DNA of 7,175 nt from Treponema sp. GTDB taxonomy: Bacteria > Spirochaetota > Spirochaetia > Treponematales > Treponemataceae. Each line of letters begins with the position of its first letter. The first letter of the stretch is position 1. Made by a program: the position numbers and the translations under genes. Of the stretch, positions 6,399-7,175 are shown in pieces. The stretch is from the NCBI GenBank assembly GCA_017613485.1, contig JAGADS010000214.1, positions 1-7,175 of the forward strand, written 5' to 3'. The notes under the pieces were generated by a model. The model was given only the letters and a program-made list of their open reading frames with translations. It made no database searches and was not told the origin of the DNA.

Positions 6399-7175
6399 AT
6401 GGATAATAAGGCTCTATACAATATATCATACGGACTTTTCGTGATAGGCACGAAGTCTGGACAAAAGCAAAATGCCTGTATTACGAATACATGCATTCAA
6501 GTTGCCTCGGATCCAATCAGACTTTCTGTTTCTCTGTTGAATCAAAACTACACTTGCGAGCTGATCAAGGAATCGGGAGTTTTCTGTCTCTCGGTTCTGG
6601 ATAAAACAGCTCCATTTGAGGTTTTCAAGCACTTTGGATATCAGAGCGGAAGAAATGTGGACAAGTTTGCAGGTTACGAGTATAAGAGTGACGGCAACGG
6701 ATGCCCCTACATACTTAAGAATACCTGTTCGATTTTAAGCTGCAAGGTGATTTCAAAAACTGATTTGGGGACACACACTCTTTTCATTGCGGAATTACAG
6801 GATGCATCTGTGACAAGTCAGAACGCACCCATAACTTATGCTGATTATCAGAACAATGTTAAGCCCAGGGTAAAGGTTGAAGGCTCAAAAAAGATTATCG
6901 GATGGCGGTGTAAAATCTGTGGATATGAATATATGAAACCGGAACTTCCCGGGGATTTTACATGTCCTTTGTGCGGACATCCGGCAGAAGATTTTGAACC
7001 GATCTATGAAACAGCGGGAACCCCCGAGGTCACCGCAAAAAACAATATACAATCAGAATCAAATTCTAAGGAGAACACAATGAGTAACAAGTACGCAGGA
7101 ACACAGACGGAGAAGAACTTGCAGGCCGCATTTGCAGGAGAAAGCCAGGCAAGAAACAAGTATACCTATTTCGCA
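6399..7175 (+). CDS. Flavin reductase-rubredoxin protein (Hrb-like) running in frame into rubrerythrin, 3' partial
   Basis: From ATG at 6399 the frame stays open to the window end (259 residues). Residues about 1-155 are an FMN-binding flavin reductase domain (KALYNISYGLFVI near 4-16, NTCIQVASDP 30-39, a GTHTLFIAEL segment), matching the N-terminal half of high-molecular-weight rubredoxin (Hrb). Residues about 166-205 are a compact rubredoxin with CxxC at 171/174 and CxxC at 189/192 and only about 14 residues between the pairs, like the short rubredoxin of rubrerythrins. In Hrb of Moorella the FMN domain accepts electrons from NADH and the rubredoxin passes them on. A polar linker (about 206-227) leads to Met228, where rubrerythrin starts. 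No stop separates them. The start lies 1 nt after the dfx stop with only a weak upstream GGGCTGA, so translational coupling is likely. Whether the natural product is a three-domain fusion or ends earlier depends on sequence accuracy and start use. Confidence 0.88.
   Translation, partial: MDNKALYNISYGLFVIGTKSGQKQNACITNTCIQVASDPIRLSVSLLNQNYTCELIKESGVFCLSVLDKTAPFEVFKHFGYQSGRNVDKFAGYEYKSDGNGCPYILKNTCSILSCKVISKTDLGTHTLFIAELQDASVTSQNAPITYADYQNNVKPRVKVEGSKKIIGWRCKICGYEYMKPELPGDFTCPLCGHPAEDFEPIYETAGTPEVTAKNNIQSESNSKENTMSNKYAGTQTEKNLQAAFAGESQARNKYTYFA
7068..7082 (+). promoter_or_regulatory. Strong internal Shine-Dalgarno and ATG for rubrerythrin
   Basis: AAGGAG at 7068-7073 lies 6 nt before ATG at 7080-7082, the same sequence and spacing as for dfx. 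It lies inside the open frame of the flavin reductase-rubredoxin gene, in phase with it. The TAA at 7067-7069 that overlaps the Shine-Dalgarno sequence is out of frame and does not end the upstream protein. Confidence 0.7.
7080..7175 (+). CDS. rbr: Rubrerythrin, N-terminal part (internal in-frame start), 3' partial
   Basis: The 32 visible residues, MSNKYAGTQTEKNLQAAFAGES followed by QARNKYTYFA, match the start of rubrerythrin, a diiron peroxidase that reduces hydrogen peroxide to water in anaerobes. Glu21 in FAGES is the first expected diiron ligand; the others lie beyond the window. The start is supported by AAGGAG six bases upstream and by the fact that free-standing rubrerythrins begin with this MxxKYAGTxTEKNL sequence. 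The same codons are also read as residues 228-259 of the upstream open frame. A free protein, a fusion, or both could therefore be made. A C-terminal rubredoxin domain, usual in classical rubrerythrin, cannot be checked here. Confidence 0.85.
   Translation, partial: MSNKYAGTQTEKNLQAAFAGESQARNKYTYFA

Noticed and set aside
6122..6496. A minus-strand 124-residue gene
   Set aside because: It is antisense to the well-supported desulfoferrodoxin gene and the start of the next gene, with no recognisable domain.

Overview
The window looks like a stretch of a spirochaete chromosome, most likely Treponema from a gut, rumen or oral habitat. This is inferred from gene content: an exported SUMF1-like surface protein, a cytoplasmic LacI-like sensor fused to a diguanylate cyclase, and an anaerobe's superoxide reductase operon. 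No rRNA, tRNA or other phylogenetic marker is present, so the genus is a judgement and not a demonstration.

Layout. (1) 1-460: the 3' end of a DUF3368 (PIN-like) toxin-family gene, missing about a dozen N-terminal codons. (2) 461-570: a promoter region with an extended -10 box lying inside a perfect 7-bp inverted repeat. (3) 571-3699, plus strand: a 1042-residue exported mosaic protein made of a signal peptide, a DUF6273-like domain, a shortened SUMF1/FGE-like domain, two InlB-type beta repeats and a second full-length SUMF1/FGE-like domain. (4) 3700-3922: a convergent intergenic region full of palindromes and a 29-bp tandem repeat. One palindrome is followed by a T-run on the minus strand and makes a convincing terminator. 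(5) 3923-5887, minus strand: a sugar-binding-type sensor with a GAF-like middle and an intact GGDEF domain. Its -10 box sits so close to the ATG that the mRNA is probably leaderless. (6) 5888-6019: a divergent promoter region. (7) 6020-7175, plus strand: an oxidative-stress operon with a two-iron-centre desulfoferrodoxin, followed one base later by a flavin reductase-rubredoxin protein. The frame of that protein continues with no stop into a rubrerythrin, which also has its own strong Shine-Dalgarno sequence and ATG.

How they work together. The last operon reads as a complete pathway. Desulfoferrodoxin reduces superoxide to peroxide, rubrerythrin reduces peroxide to water, and the flavin reductase-rubredoxin module would carry electrons from NAD(P)H to both. 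The unbroken frame suggests that the electron donor and the peroxidase may be made partly as one polypeptide. This is the most unusual feature of the window. The sensor-cyclase and the surface mosaic protein are convergent neighbours with no demonstrated functional link.
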